Assembly (NCBI GenBank): GCA_027487485.1 | Contig: JAIYDN010000022.1 | Location: 1-64,000, forward strand | DNA length: 64,000 bases | Direction: 5' to 3' | Source: Planctomycetaceae bacterium | GTDB lineage: Bacteria; Planctomycetota; Planctomycetia; Pirellulales; Pirellulaceae | Shown here: positions 36,536 to 45,687 of the stretch, piece by piece | Layout of the letters: each line of letters begins with the position of its first letter | Position numbering within the stretch: the stretch's first letter is position 1 | Translations under genes and position numbers: made by a program | The notes under the pieces: model-generated | What the model saw: only the letters and a program-made list of their open reading frames with translations | Database searches by the model: none | Told to the model about the DNA's origin: nothing

Positions 36536-37573
36536 ATGAAAAACGATGATTTTTGGTCGGTCGAGTTGGGAGTTGGCATGGGGCCGTTGGTTCTCGGAAC
36601 CGACTTTGAGTCTTTGCTTGCGGTTTTGCAAGAAAACCGGATCGACGTCAAGAATCAGACGCTGAGTCGGTCTAACGAGATGGCTTTGCCTGAGATCGGC
36701 ATTCATTTATTGTTTTCGAAAACGCCCCCCCGGACACTTATCCGGATCGATGTTTCCGATGAGCGATTACGCTTTGGCTCACTCCCCGTGATCGGAAAGC
36801 GAGCCCACGAGATCGTGGGATTGTTCAAGGTCCCACGAAAAGAGACACTTTGGTGCGATATCGAGAGCAACGAGCCCGATTCGGCGACTTCAGGAATCAA
36901 AAGCGATACAACGGCGATGAGTCGCGCGCTGCTGGCACACGGTACCATTTGGATCACCGGGCTCGGACTGGGACTGAAGCTTTGCGATGGACTTGTCGAG
37001 ATCGTCTACCTTTGCGATCCAAGTCAGTCACCTCAAACGGGCAGTGGTCCATGGACGAAAGAACAGCAGCGATTGTCCGAGGTTCGGGAGCTTCCAGCAG
37101 CATCGACAGCACCTACTGGACGCAATCGCAAATCCATTTCCATCTTCAACGTTCTGATTCATGTAGCGCTGATTGCTGCGATAGGGACATTAGTATGGTG
37201 GGCTGTTCAATTGCAGCAGCGTTGGGACGCGGCGATTGAGGTTCCGGCAACCGTCGTTGCTCTCGACCCGCCGCCGCCCAACCCACTGCCAGACAAAATT
37301 ACGGTTAGCTTCAAGGACGCTGGTGGTAATGAACAACGCCACACACTTGGGTTCATGCAATTCATGATGACGCCCAAAATGGGGGACGAGGTAAACGTTA
37401 AAGTTTTGCCTGAATCACCTAACCAAGTCCTTGGCCCCGTGGCTTTTCGAAATGTGGGATTCGAAACAGCGTTGCCGTACGGAATTGGAATATTAGCCAT
37501 CTATTCCACTCTACAGTTGATCCTATTCGGAAGGTCGCGATTTCGGCGAAGGCGCCACCGCAGACCGAGCTGA
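36536..37573 (+). CDS. Membrane protein with DUF3592-like tail, unknown
   Basis: About 345 residues from the ATG at 36536 (open frame from 36455). Residues 1-180 are a soluble alpha/beta region (VELGVGMGPLVLGTDFESLL, MALPEIGIHLLFSKTPPR). Two membrane helices follow (VLIHVALIAAIGTLVWWAV and, near the end, ALPYGIGILAIYSTLQLILF) flanking a beta-rich loop resembling DUF3592 (PATVVALDPPPPNP, GDEVNVKVLPESPN). The C-terminus is strongly basic. Function unknown. Confidence 0.65.
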   Translation: MKNDDFWSVELGVGMGPLVLGTDFESLLAVLQENRIDVKNQTLSRSNEMALPEIGIHLLFSKTPPRTLIRIDVSDERLRFGSLPVIGKRAHEIVGLFKVPRKETLWCDIESNEPDSATSGIKSDTTAMSRALLAHGTIWITGLGLGLKLCDGLVEIVYLCDPSQSPQTGSGPWTKEQQRLSEVRELPAASTAPTGRNRKSISIFNVLIHVALIAAIGTLVWWAVQLQQRWDAAIEVPATVVALDPPPPNPLPDKITVSFKDAGGNEQRHTLGFMQFMMTPKMGDEVNVKVLPESPNQVLGPVAFRNVGFETALPYGIGILAIYSTLQLILFGRSRFRRRRHRRPS

Positions 37574-37693
37574 AGACACGGTTCTACAAGGCCTCGAAGG
37601 TTGGTCAATTTTTTCGGCGATCGTCTTCCTGCCCCACGGTTTAGCTAGCCTCGTTTAACAGTCAGCCGCAGGCGTACCACCCCATTTAGCCAT

Positions 37694-37803
37694 AGGTGCT
37701 AGCCTCGCCACTCCAGCCCTCTCGAAAATCAAGTTTTTTCGTACTCGTACTCAGCACCAGCGGTACTCGTACTCGACCGCATCATTTCGAGTACGAGTAC
37801 GAC
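37694..37803. repeat. GTACTC-rich dispersed repeat, copy 2
   Basis: Same block order as 31807-31957: GGTGCTAGCCTCGCC, a T run, CGTACTCGTACTCAGCACC, AGCGGTACTCGTACTCG and the closing GAGTACGAGTACGA. It is shorter by one internal unit. Confidence 0.75.
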
Positions 37804-37854
37804 AAAAGGCCAAACCAATGCGGCCCCTTGTTGCTTCGGTCATTCCATCTTCTT

Positions 37855-38024
37855 AGTCCTGAAGGGACGGCATGTGGTAGCCATGGGCGTGAGCCCATGG
37901 GTTCTCGCCAAGATGCGATCGGAGCCATGAAATGGCGGCATGAATGCTTTGTGCTCCTGTCGTCCCTTCAGGACTTTCATTCTTGTGTTGCCGAGGACCA
38001 TGGGCTCACGCCCATGGCTACCAC
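37855..38024. repeat. Compound palindrome, 170 bp
   Basis: Two pairs of exact complements are interleaved rather than nested: AGTCCTGAAGGGACG (37855-37869) with 37961-37975, and a 27-bp box (37874-37900, built on CCATGGGCGTGAGCCCATGG) with 37998-38024. The CTGAAGGG box also occurs in the palindrome at 33002-33235, so the two elements belong to one class. Confidence 0.85.
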
Positions 38025-38071
38025 CTGCCACCACTATCGTGGCTTCTCGAGCAATAGCGATCTTCGTCACA

Positions 38072-38122
38072 CTTCCCGCTTCCCGCTTCCCGCTTACACC
38101 TTACACCTTACACCTTACACCT
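38072..38122. repeat. Heptamer tandem repeat
   Basis: Three units of CTTCCCG followed by four units of CTTACAC, all with a 7-base period. The CTTACNC unit is the same type as the heptamers beside arsA at 29117-29233. Confidence 0.75.
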
Positions 38123-38218
38123 AATCGCTCAAAGCTTCTGCCCGGTGGCTAGGTACTTAGTGAAATGAAATCAACTTGAGACCGATTAGCGACGTTACCA
38201 TAAGGACCAACTATCCAA

Positions 38219-39265
38219 TTAGCCTTCCATAAAGACATCCAGTTTTTGGCCAGCGTAGATCTGAGGCGGTTCGCCTACCACCTCGTAAACAACAAACAGA
38301 ACTCGTGTGTCCACTCGCTCGGTCGTGCCGCCGGTCAGGGATTTTTTAGGGACGATCCGAGGGTCAATGCGGACAAAGCGTAAATCGATCGCGACGCGAT
38401 CGCGCCCTCGCACGAAACCTTCCGCTCGCGCGTTGTGGGTCACTCGGCTCGCATCTTCCTCGTCCACTTGCACACGCACCCGGAGCGGTCCATGCACCCC
38501 GAGTTGAACCAGTGGATTCTCAGATCGCGTTGATTCTGCTAGCTCACCCTGGCGAACATCGACATGCAGGACCAAACCATCGACGGGGGCTCGAACGACC
38601 AATCGGTCGAGATCCACTTGCACTTGTTCTACACTAGATCTGGCCGATGCGACTTCATGTTCCGCGATCTGAATATCATGGCACCAGGTGCCGGCCTCCA
38701 GTTTTGCGAGATCCGCTTTGGCTTGTGCCAGCTCGGCACTCGATTGGTCGTAGGCAAACTTGCGCGCAAGGTGCTCCTCTTCGCTCAAAACCCGTTGTTC
38801 GACCAATCGTTTCGCACGCTCCCAAGCATCTTCGTTGCGATGGAACGTTGCAGTGGCCGCAACCATTCGGGCACGCGCTGGCGGCAAGTCTTCCGGCCGA
38901 GTTCCCGCTTTGAGCTTCAGAAGCTTCGCGTTGGCGGTTGCTAAGGTTGCGGTCCGGTTGTGCAGTTCCGCTCGCAAGGCGCGATCGTCCAAGGTAAACA
39001 AAGGCTCACCGGCGGATACCGTCTGGCCAGGGATTACATGCACTTTTGAAACGACTCCGGAGATGGGGGATGCGATCGCGATGGGCTCACCAGCCATTTG
39101 CACTTCTCCGAGTCCAGAAATCGTATTCGCCCCAAGCGTCGTCAAAGGGGGCGGATTCTGCGCCGCAGTAAGTTGCTCCTTCGGTGTCAAGTGACTCAAG
39201 GTTGCGATACCAAAGCCAATCGCGATTGCCGCAACAAGAGGAATGCCAAATTTGACCAACATCAT
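38219..39265 (-). CDS. ABC-exporter membrane-fusion protein (DevB/HlyD-like)
   Basis: 348 residues: one N-terminal membrane helix, lipoyl half-motif (AIASPISGVVSKVHVIPGQT, then AGEPLFTLDDR), a long helical hairpin of heptad character (~90-220), the returning lipoyl half (LVVRAPVDGLVLHVDVRQGE) and a beta-barrel part. Adaptors of this type connect a FtsX-like permease and its ATPase to the outer envelope. It is the last gene of the TetR-permease-ATPase operon, 45 bases after the ATPase. Confidence 0.88.
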   Translation of the reverse strand: MMLVKFGIPLVAAIAIGFGIATLSHLTPKEQLTAAQNPPPLTTLGANTISGLGEVQMAGEPIAIASPISGVVSKVHVIPGQTVSAGEPLFTLDDRALRAELHNRTATLATANAKLLKLKAGTRPEDLPPARARMVAATATFHRNEDAWERAKRLVEQRVLSEEEHLARKFAYDQSSAELAQAKADLAKLEAGTWCHDIQIAEHEVASARSSVEQVQVDLDRLVVRAPVDGLVLHVDVRQGELAESTRSENPLVQLGVHGPLRVRVQVDEEDASRVTHNARAEGFVRGRDRVAIDLRFVRIDPRIVPKKSLTGGTTERVDTRVLFVVYEVVGEPPQIYAGQKLDVFMEG

Positions 39266-39310
39266 CTATCTTCCTTTCCCTATAGCAAGTTGTCGTTCTC
39301 GAAATGGTCG

Positions 39311-40033
39311 TTAATGCGAAGTCCCGTGCGGATCGACGGGCGGTTTTTGATCGGGTACGGTTTCCACTTTGGAAATCAAACCGTCCTCCATGTGCACCAC
39401 TCGATCTGCAAAACTGTAGACGCGTGGATCATGAGTCACCACAATGGCAGCTCGATCTTCCGCAACGGCAAGCTCTCTCAACAAAGTCATTACAGCTTGC
39501 CCTGCCTGGCCGTCGAGGGCTGCTGTTGGCTCATCGCAAAGCAATAGCTTCGGCGAGTGCACCAAGGCGCGTGCAATCGCAACGCGCTGCTGCTGGCCAC
39601 CCGACAGTTGGCTGGGCAGTTTGTTTGTATGAGCCCCCAAACCCAATTTTTCCAACAACTCCTTTCCCTGAGAAAGTGCCCTTGGCCAGTCGAAGCCACT
39701 GGCTACGAGCGGTACGGCAACGTTCTCTGAAGCCGTCAGTCCTGCGAGAAGATTGTATTGCTGAAAGATGAAGCCAATGTTCTTTAATCGATAAGGCACC
39801 AGCATCGCAGCGGACATGGACGATACCTCGTGACCAAATACCTGCATCGAACCCGATGCGCCGCGAAGCAGCCCCGCAATCAATGAAATCAAAGTGGTTT
39901 TGCCACATCCGCTCGGACCAACCAGCATCGTCAGCATGCCTGCTGGTGCGGTGAAGTCAACGCCCTTGAGAACGTTGACGGACCCAGCAGCCGTTTTGAA
40001 CGCCATTTTAACGTCTTTACAAATCACACTCAT
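39311..40033 (-). CDS. ABC transporter ATPase (MacB/DevA type)
   Basis: 240 residues from the ATG at 40033, two bases after the permease stop. Walker [11 protein letters not shown]-loop FIFQQYNLL, signature LSGGQQQR, Walker [13 protein letters not shown] and the switch His in VTHDPRV are all intact. It powers the adjacent FtsX-like permease. The open frame extends to 40234 but that part lies inside the permease gene. Confidence 0.94.
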   Translation of the reverse strand: MSVICKDVKMAFKTAAGSVNVLKGVDFTAPAGMLTMLVGPSGCGKTTLISLIAGLLRGASGSMQVFGHEVSSMSAAMLVPYRLKNIGFIFQQYNLLAGLTASENVAVPLVASGFDWPRALSQGKELLEKLGLGAHTNKLPSQLSGGQQQRVAIARALVHSPKLLLCDEPTAALDGQAGQAVMTLLRELAVAEDRAAIVVTHDPRVYSFADRVVHMEDGLISKVETVPDQKPPVDPHGTSH

Positions 40034-40035
40034 GG

Positions 40036-41181
40036 CTAACCTCGGAAAACAACGGCGGGATCCACCGTCAGGACTTTGCGAACACTGACCACACAGGCCA
40101 ACAGAGTTACCAAGACAATAAAAATTCCTGAGCCAATAAAGATGGATGGATCCATGAACATCCCTCGCAATCCACCGGAGAGCTGAGTGCTTGTCATTGC
40201 AAAGAAAAAGTTGGCAGCTCCAATACCAAGGCAATATCCGATGGTGGATACGAACAAGGCTTGGGTCATGATCATCCGCAGGATCACCCAGTTGCTGATC
40301 CCGATGGCCTTTAATGTGGCGAACTGTTTCAAGTTCTCGACGCTAAACATGTAGAACGTTTGCCCCACGATGGCCACGCCAATGACAACTCCCATGAGAA
40401 TCGTAATGCCGAAGTTTTCCGCGATCCCCGAGTACTTTAAGATCCAAGTGCGGGTGTCGCCCATAAACTCAGCGCGTGTTCGCGCTTTCAGGCCAGTCGC
40501 TTTGGTAATCTTCTTGGCAACCTCTTCAGGGGAATGTTTCGAGTCGGCACGGGCGAGAACATAGGTTACGGGATTGAGCGTTTCTCGGGCCATGGACACT
40601 GCTAAGCTACGTCGAGTGTAAACACGAGGCATACCGCTCCAGGAAGCGCCGATGTAGCAGATGCCCGCAACAACCGCGCGGCGTTGTCCAATCTCCACAA
40701 TTGCACCAACCGTAGGTTCTACGCCGGGAAAGATGTTGGTGTAGCCCGCAATGTCCATGACAATCGCATCCGGTTGATGAAAGTCATCCAAGGTACCGAT
40801 TAGCATTTCTTGGGGGGCACCAACCATCGAAAGATCGTCGATTCCCACCAACTGCACCAGCTTCATACGGCCGTCTTCCGTTCGCAATTGCGCCGTGGAT
40901 TGATAATAGGGTACGGCCCATTGGACTCCTGGAATCGATCGAACTCGATTCACCGAAAGCTCTGCAATCGGATACCCTTGATCAAGCGTTTCGACGCTGG
41001 ACTTCATGACCCAAATGTCAGCTTGATTGGCTTCGAGAATATCGCGAGTCGACGCGTGCATCAACGAATGGAAGATGGCGGATTGCTGACTGATCAGCAA
41101 GGTTGCAAACGAGACGCCCAGGACCAACGCTACGTACTTGGCCTTGTCATGTAGAAGGATTTTAAACGCGACGAGATTCAT
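40036..41181 (-). CDS. FtsX/DevC-type ABC transporter permease
   Basis: 381 residues from the ATG at 41181, 22 bases after the TetR stop. One membrane helix near the N-terminus (YVALVLGVSFATLLISQQSA), a periplasmic MacB-like region, and three C-terminal helices (FGITILMGVVIGVAIVGQTF, ALFVSTIGYCLGIGAANFFF, IFIGSGIFIVLVTLLACVVS). It ends with VLTVDPAVVFRG, the usual DevC/FtsX ending (V..DPA.VF..). Substrate not readable; DevBCA homologues export lipids or hydrophobic compounds. Confidence 0.9.
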   Translation of the reverse strand: MNLVAFKILLHDKAKYVALVLGVSFATLLISQQSAIFHSLMHASTRDILEANQADIWVMKSSVETLDQGYPIAELSVNRVRSIPGVQWAVPYYQSTAQLRTEDGRMKLVQLVGIDDLSMVGAPQEMLIGTLDDFHQPDAIVMDIAGYTNIFPGVEPTVGAIVEIGQRRAVVAGICYIGASWSGMPRVYTRRSLAVSMARETLNPVTYVLARADSKHSPEEVAKKITKATGLKARTRAEFMGDTRTWILKYSGIAENFGITILMGVVIGVAIVGQTFYMFSVENLKQFATLKAIGISNWVILRMIMTQALFVSTIGYCLGIGAANFFFAMTSTQLSGGLRGMFMDPSIFIGSGIFIVLVTLLACVVSVRKVLTVDPAVVFRG

Positions 41182-41203
41182 GATTCGATTCCTCAAGCAT
41201 CGC

Positions 41204-41881
41204 TTATTTCGAAGCGGACTTCTTCTTCGTTTTTGACTTCGGCGTTGGAAAACCATCGCCGTAACGCTTGACCGCATCTAGGGTGACATGAGCAAGCACT
41301 TCCACAAAAGAATCGCCTTCGTGCACTTTCTCGATGACTGCCGGCGCAAATTCTTGTAGGATTCGCCGATGGGTCATGAAGGTGGAAGCCAAAAGATGCA
41401 TGGTAATGACACCGAATCGCACCGAATCGCTGTCCTTGGGAAGCGATGTGACGCGACTGAGTACATCGCACAACCATTCGAACTCGGGAAGATAGCTGTG
41501 CTTGAGCACTTTGCGAAACGAGGCGGAAGGATCAATGGCTTCGCGTTCGATCAGCTTGATTGGCCATGCAACCTTGTGAGCTGCGTAGTCCTTGATCATC
41601 CACCGAATGGCCAATCGAAGGCCTTCGTCGGGGGTAGCGGCGTTCGCTTTTTCGAAGAGCGGCAGTACTTCGTCCGAGGTTTTGACGGCAGCGACAAGCA
41701 CTTGTTCATAGAGAGCCTCCATGCTTCCGAAATGGTACGGGATTGCCCCAAGCGAAACGTCCGCCTGGGCGGCCACTTGCCTGGCCGTGACCCCACTAAA
41801 TCCAAAGTTGGCAAAAAGTTCGCCAGCAGCCTGAATTACCGCCGCCTTCGTTTTTTCGGAATCGCTCGCAACCCCCATCAT
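41204..41881 (-). CDS. TetR-family repressor of the ABC exporter operon
   Basis: About 226 residues from the ATG at 41881, preceded by GAGGGGG; a second ATG follows at once. The N-terminal helix-turn-helix is clear (TKAAVIQAAGELFANFGFSG, then TARQVAAQADVSLGAIPYHF). The helical C-terminal domain should bind a ligand, possibly the exporter's cargo. First gene of the four-gene operon; the palindrome at 41903-41943 is a likely autoregulatory site. Confidence 0.9.
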   Translation of the reverse strand: MMGVASDSEKTKAAVIQAAGELFANFGFSGVTARQVAAQADVSLGAIPYHFGSMEALYEQVLVAAVKTSDEVLPLFEKANAATPDEGLRLAIRWMIKDYAAHKVAWPIKLIEREAIDPSASFRKVLKHSYLPEFEWLCDVLSRVTSLPKDSDSVRFGVITMHLLASTFMTHRRILQEFAPAVIEKVHEGDSFVEVLAHVTLDAVKRYGDGFPTPKSKTKKKSASK

Positions 41882-41902
41882 CGCCCCCTCGAATGCAACT
41901 TG

Positions 41903-41943
41903 CCTGTGTAATACACATGTACAATACAAACGTACCACACAGG
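41903..41943. promoter_or_regulatory. Candidate TetR operator
   Basis: CCTGTGTAATAC at the left and GTACCACACAGG at the right are complementary at 10 of 12 positions (arms CCTGTGTRRTAC). Between them a smaller ACATGT sits near the centre. It lies 22-62 bases upstream of the TetR start. The remainder of 41882-42197 shows no gene. Confidence 0.5.
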
Positions 41944-42197
41944 GGCGTTTGAGTCAAGTAAGGTCTGAAATCCTAGGCAAGGACTTGGAAAGTGATTGGT
42001 TCGAATCTCACAGATCCTATTTCCATGCCAACCGTTCTCACTACAATTCCAACGTCGCGGATTGCTCGTTAGGACTAGCGATTCTTTAGAAATGCTTAAG
42101 AAACTAGCGTGTTGCCATCGTGCAAAAGCCAAAAGTTATCGGCTACTATTCCAATTCGTTTCATGCCACGTCCTAGGTTTTAGTCATATAACGGCCA

Positions 42198-43355
42198 ATG
42201 AAAGTAATGATTATCGGTTCGGGAATTGCTGGACTTAGCGCGGCCATTGCACTGCGCAAAGCTGGAATTCAAGTCGTCCTATTCGAGCGAGCTGCTCAAC
42301 TGACCGAGGTTGGAGCTGGGATCAGTCTTTGGTCCAATGCCTTACGTGCACTCGACAAGATCGGGGCGGGCGCGGCTATTCGCAATAGGATAGAACCTGT
42401 TAGCAAAAGCGAATTTCGCAGCAACAACGGCTTCCTGATTGCGGCCTCATTTCCAGCATCGAAGCTGGAGGCAACGCTAGGGCACAGACCAGTGATTGGA
42501 ATGATACACCGCGCCGAGTTAGTCGAAACACTGGCTGGGTGCTTGCCAAACGACGCAGCACGGTACGGACACGAAGCGTTGTCAGTGCGAGAAACTGGCA
42601 AACAAGTTGAAGTAGAATTCACCAACGGCCATCGCGAAGTTTCGGACTTGGTTATCGGAGCCGATGGAATTCACTCGAAGATCCGATCTTTGCTTTTGGA
42701 TCCCAAACCGCCCCGATATTCAGGCTATACCTGTTTTCGCGGAATCACGAAGTCACCATCAAGCATTGAGCCTGGTTATCTGGGGGAATGGTGGGGGCGA
42801 GGATGTCGCGTTGGCATTACAACGTTACGCAATCATCGCGTGTATTGGTGGGCGACAGTCAACACGCCGCAGAACTTTCGGATTGATGACAAGCGAAGTT
42901 GGCTCTGCGATCATTTCCGTCGCTGGGCCGAGCCCCTTCCCGAGCTGTTGTCTTCGACCCCCGATGACGCATTCTATCAGAACGATATCATTGATCGTTT
43001 GCCAAACAAGAATTGGTACCGAGGGCGTTGCCTACTTATTGGCGACGCCGCGCACCCAACCACTCCGAATCTAGGGCAAGGAGGTTGCCTGGCAATTGAA
43101 GACGCAGCATGCTTGTATCATCTATTTTCGAACTCATCCACTTTGGATGAGATCCTGCCAGCATTTGTAAAGCTACGATTCTCAAGAACGGCCGTAATCA
43201 ATCGCGATTCCTACCGACTTGGAAGTACGGGGCAGTGGAGCGGCAAAGTAGCATGTTGGATACGAGACGCAATTATCAAACCGGCAATGCCCATCATCGG
43301 CGTCAATGAAATCGTAAAGCATGCAAAAAACGTTGATCGTTTTCTCGTCGAGTAG
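42198..43355 (+). CDS. FAD-dependent monooxygenase (aromatic/urate hydroxylase-like)
   Basis: 385 residues. The Rossmann FAD site is at the N-terminus (IIGSGIAGLSAAIALRKAG, then FERA). DLVIGADGIHSKIR carries the class A DG motif, and GRCLLIGDAAHPTTPNLGQG is the second FAD-binding motif. These are group A flavoprotein hydroxylases such as HpxO-type urate oxidases and zeaxanthin epoxidase. The substrate is not deducible. It stands alone, after a 250-base gap from the TetR gene, transcribed away from it. Confidence 0.9.
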   Translation: MKVMIIGSGIAGLSAAIALRKAGIQVVLFERAAQLTEVGAGISLWSNALRALDKIGAGAAIRNRIEPVSKSEFRSNNGFLIAASFPASKLEATLGHRPVIGMIHRAELVETLAGCLPNDAARYGHEALSVRETGKQVEVEFTNGHREVSDLVIGADGIHSKIRSLLLDPKPPRYSGYTCFRGITKSPSSIEPGYLGEWWGRGCRVGITTLRNHRVYWWATVNTPQNFRIDDKRSWLCDHFRRWAEPLPELLSSTPDDAFYQNDIIDRLPNKNWYRGRCLLIGDAAHPTTPNLGQGGCLAIEDAACLYHLFSNSSTLDEILPAFVKLRFSRTAVINRDSYRLGSTGQWSGKVACWIRDAIIKPAMPIIGVNEIVKHAKNVDRFLVE

Positions 43356-43408
43356 CTCTCCCCATCAACCCGGCTACGCGTAGTATTCGCTGATCCCTTG
43401 GCAAGTGC

Positions 43409-43436
43409 TAAGCACAACGGCACGAGTTTTTGAGGC
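43409..43436. repeat. GCACGAGTTTTTGAGGC dispersed repeat, copy 1
   Basis: This block and its left neighbour TAGTATTC (43380s) recur at 46509-46563 with a few changes (GCACAACGGCACGAG against GCGCAACTGCACGAG). Both copies lie just outside gene ends. Confidence 0.5.
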
Positions 43437-43449
43437 TAATTTGCCGTTG

Positions 43450-43508
43450 GGCGATAGCCCCGGTTTCCTTCAACGCTTCGCGTTCAACCGACAACCGAGG
43501 CTATCGCC
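43450..43508. repeat. Inverted repeat hairpin
   Basis: GGCGATAGCCCCGGTT (43450-43465) pairs with AACCGAGGCTATCGCC (43493-43508), one mismatch; AACGC/GCGTT forms the inner stem. It is followed by a degenerate stretch with CACAGAG-type words before the antiporter remnant. Confidence 0.7.
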
Positions 43509-43670
43509 TTTCGGCTCATGGATTGTTTCACCCGAAGACTTGTGCCGACGTGCATGGCACTGAGCACACAGAGATAAGACTCGCGCAGACACTCCGTCCA
43601 TCTGTGAACTCTGTGCCTCTCTGTGTTTTGAAAATTACGACGCCGGTGTCAGACATTTCTCTATCGCGAA

Positions 43671-43931
43671 AAATCGTTATCAGCGTTGGGTGGCACCTTC
43701 GTCGTTGCCCGCTATGCAGGCGAGTCCTGACGAGAAGCCGGAATTCTTGGCATGCTGATGAACACCCGGGGGCCTATGGAATTGATCGTCCTGAATATCG
43801 GTCTCGACCTAGGCGTCATTAGCCCAACACTATTCGCGATGATGGTGATTATGGCATTGGTCACTACGATAACCACTGCACCTGCGTTGCAATTCTTGAG
43901 CCCACCGGTAAGAACTCAAACTGGGGACTGA
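43671..43931 (+). pseudogene. C-terminal remnant of a CPA2 cation:proton antiporter
   Basis: In one frame: [15 protein letters not shown], a TGA at 43728 where the family has Trp, then [14 protein letters not shown] followed by [17 protein letters not shown] and [14 protein letters not shown], the typical end of Kef/NapA-type antiporters. It stops at 43931. Everything upstream of about 43671 lacks antiporter similarity, so only the last fraction of the gene remains. Confidence 0.75.
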
Positions 43932-43938
43932 GTGCAAA

Positions 43939-44178
43939 ATGCAAACGGAAGACAATCCAACGCAAGTAAAACCTGAGCAATGCCATTCCTGCATGATTCG
44001 CCGAGAAAAACTGCAAGCGATTGGTGTTGCTATTTTCTTCCCATCGCTCTTTTCGTTCGGGCTATTGCTGCCTTTTTCTTTACTAGCTGCGATAGTGATT
44101 CAATCTCTATCATTGCGGAAGTGCAAGGAATGTCGCGATCGAATCAAACAAGAGCGTCGAGCTAAGAGAAAATCATGA
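43939..44178 (+). CDS. Small membrane protein with paired CxxC motifs
   Basis: 79 residues. CHSCMIRREK near residue 15 and CKECRDR near residue 62 (two CxxC pairs) flank a hydrophobic stretch long enough for one or two membrane helices (GVAIFFPSLFSFGLLLPFSL). The cytoplasmic ends could meet to form a zinc site. Starts eight bases after the antiporter remnant. No family recognised. Confidence 0.55.
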   Translation: MQTEDNPTQVKPEQCHSCMIRREKLQAIGVAIFFPSLFSFGLLLPFSLLAAIVIQSLSLRKCKECRDRIKQERRAKRKS

Positions 44179-44414
44179 TTTCTCATCCTAGATAATGTAG
44201 TTCCTTGCCGACAACAACCATCGATTCATCGCTGAAGAGGAAATGAACCAACCAAGTACTGCTGACGATTCTCGGAAGGGAGGCTTGAGCAACTTTGGTT
44301 ACATCATGTTGTATGGATGACCAATTGGATGCGGATCGAGTACAATTCGGTTCATAAATTGAGTTTGATCCAATCCGTTGCCTGCTTTTCCATTCACCCA
44401 GTAGGAACTATGTA

Positions 44415-45476
44415 ATGCGTCGAAGCTTCTTGTTTTCAGCCCCTGTTATCGCGATTGTCGCTTTATCCACATGCGGTGTGATTGAACTTCCCATAGCGGA
44501 CGCGTGCACGCGAGCGGTGTATTTCGGCAAAGAAAAGCAGACCGTTACCGGTCGGTCCATGGACTGGGTTGAAGATATGCAAACCAACCTTTGGGCATTC
44601 CCTCGAGGAATGAAGCGTGACGGAGGGCTTAGTAAAGGCTCACTTGAATGGACCAGTAAGTATGGCAGCATCGTCGCTTCCGTTTATGAAGGAGGAAGCG
44701 CCGACGGCATGAACGAGAAAGGTCTTGTTGCTAACATGCTGTACTTGGCGGAGTCCGAGTATCCATCAGAAGAAGACAAACGACCAGGCGTTTGCATCAG
44801 TGCTTGGGCACAGTACCTTTTGGATAACTTTTCTTCTGTCGAAGATGCTGTGATAGACGCAAAGAAGGAATTGTTTCGAGTCGTACCTGTTGTAGCTCCC
44901 AATGGAATGAAGGGCAGCGTACACCTCTCGATTTCCGACGCTTCGGGTGACTCCGCAATTTTCGAATACGTTCACGGTAAGCTTGCCATTCATCATGGCA
45001 AGGAATACCAAGTCATGACCAATTCGCCGATTTACGATAAGCAAATTGCAATCAATGAGTATTGGAAGGAGTTTGATGGGGCAGTGATGCTACCTGGCAC
45101 CGTTCGAGCCGCCGATCGCTTCGCTCGAGCGATCTACTACATTAACGCTTGCCAACAATCAGACAAACCTCGCGAAGCTGTCGCAGCGGTATTCAGCGTC
45201 ATGCGAAATGTGAGCGTACCCCGTGGCATTCGAAAGAAAGACCAACCGAATCTGTCATCGACCATCTGGTTAACCGTCTCGGACCAAAAGAACCTTGTCT
45301 ATTATTACCAGGACACAAACAGCCCTGGAGCGTTGTGGGTGAAGTTAGACAAGATTGACTTTAAAGAAGGAAGCGGCGTTCGCAAGTTGACACTCGTTAA
45401 CAAACCAGACACTACCGGTGACCAAACCGCAAACTTTGAAAAGTCAGAGCCTTTCAAATTCCTGGCTCCCCATTAA
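44415..45476 (+). CDS. Exported linear amide C-N hydrolase (choloylglycine hydrolase family), paralogue 1
   Basis: 353 residues. A signal peptide ends at ADA just before CTR, so cleavage exposes the nucleophile Cys, as in penicillin V acylase and bile salt hydrolase (Ntn hydrolases). Further family marks: TGRSMDWVEDM, NLWAFPRGMKRDGG, GMNEKGLVANMLYL, DASGDSAIFEY, MTNSPIYDKQ. It cleaves a linear amide bond; possible targets include acyl-homoserine lactones or penicillin V-like amides, not resolved here. It is about half identical to the gene at 53986-55059. Confidence 0.92.
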   Translation: MRRSFLFSAPVIAIVALSTCGVIELPIADACTRAVYFGKEKQTVTGRSMDWVEDMQTNLWAFPRGMKRDGGLSKGSLEWTSKYGSIVASVYEGGSADGMNEKGLVANMLYLAESEYPSEEDKRPGVCISAWAQYLLDNFSSVEDAVIDAKKELFRVVPVVAPNGMKGSVHLSISDASGDSAIFEYVHGKLAIHHGKEYQVMTNSPIYDKQIAINEYWKEFDGAVMLPGTVRAADRFARAIYYINACQQSDKPREAVAAVFSVMRNVSVPRGIRKKDQPNLSSTIWLTVSDQKNLVYYYQDTNSPGALWVKLDKIDFKEGSGVRKLTLVNKPDTTGDQTANFEKSEPFKFLAPH

Positions 45477-45687
45477 GCGTTAACACACACAGCTGCCAGC
45501 TAAACAACGTCCAAGCTGAGGCCCTTTTCGTTCACGCCTTGATGCGCGCCAAGTCGCAGCCGGCCAGGGCTGTACTGCCGTCCCTAGACGTCCACTTGAG
45601 AGGGTTCTGTGCGACCGCCACACTCGCTCGATGCAGTGGCGGAACATCCGGAACGCAGGCTCGAAGTCCATCGATCACAAACAAAGT

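Noticed and set aside
41992-42011. tRNA T-arm-like sequence GTGATTGGTTCGAATCTCAC
   Set aside because: No acceptor, D or anticodon arms can be folded around it; stem for a T-arm does not pair correctly.
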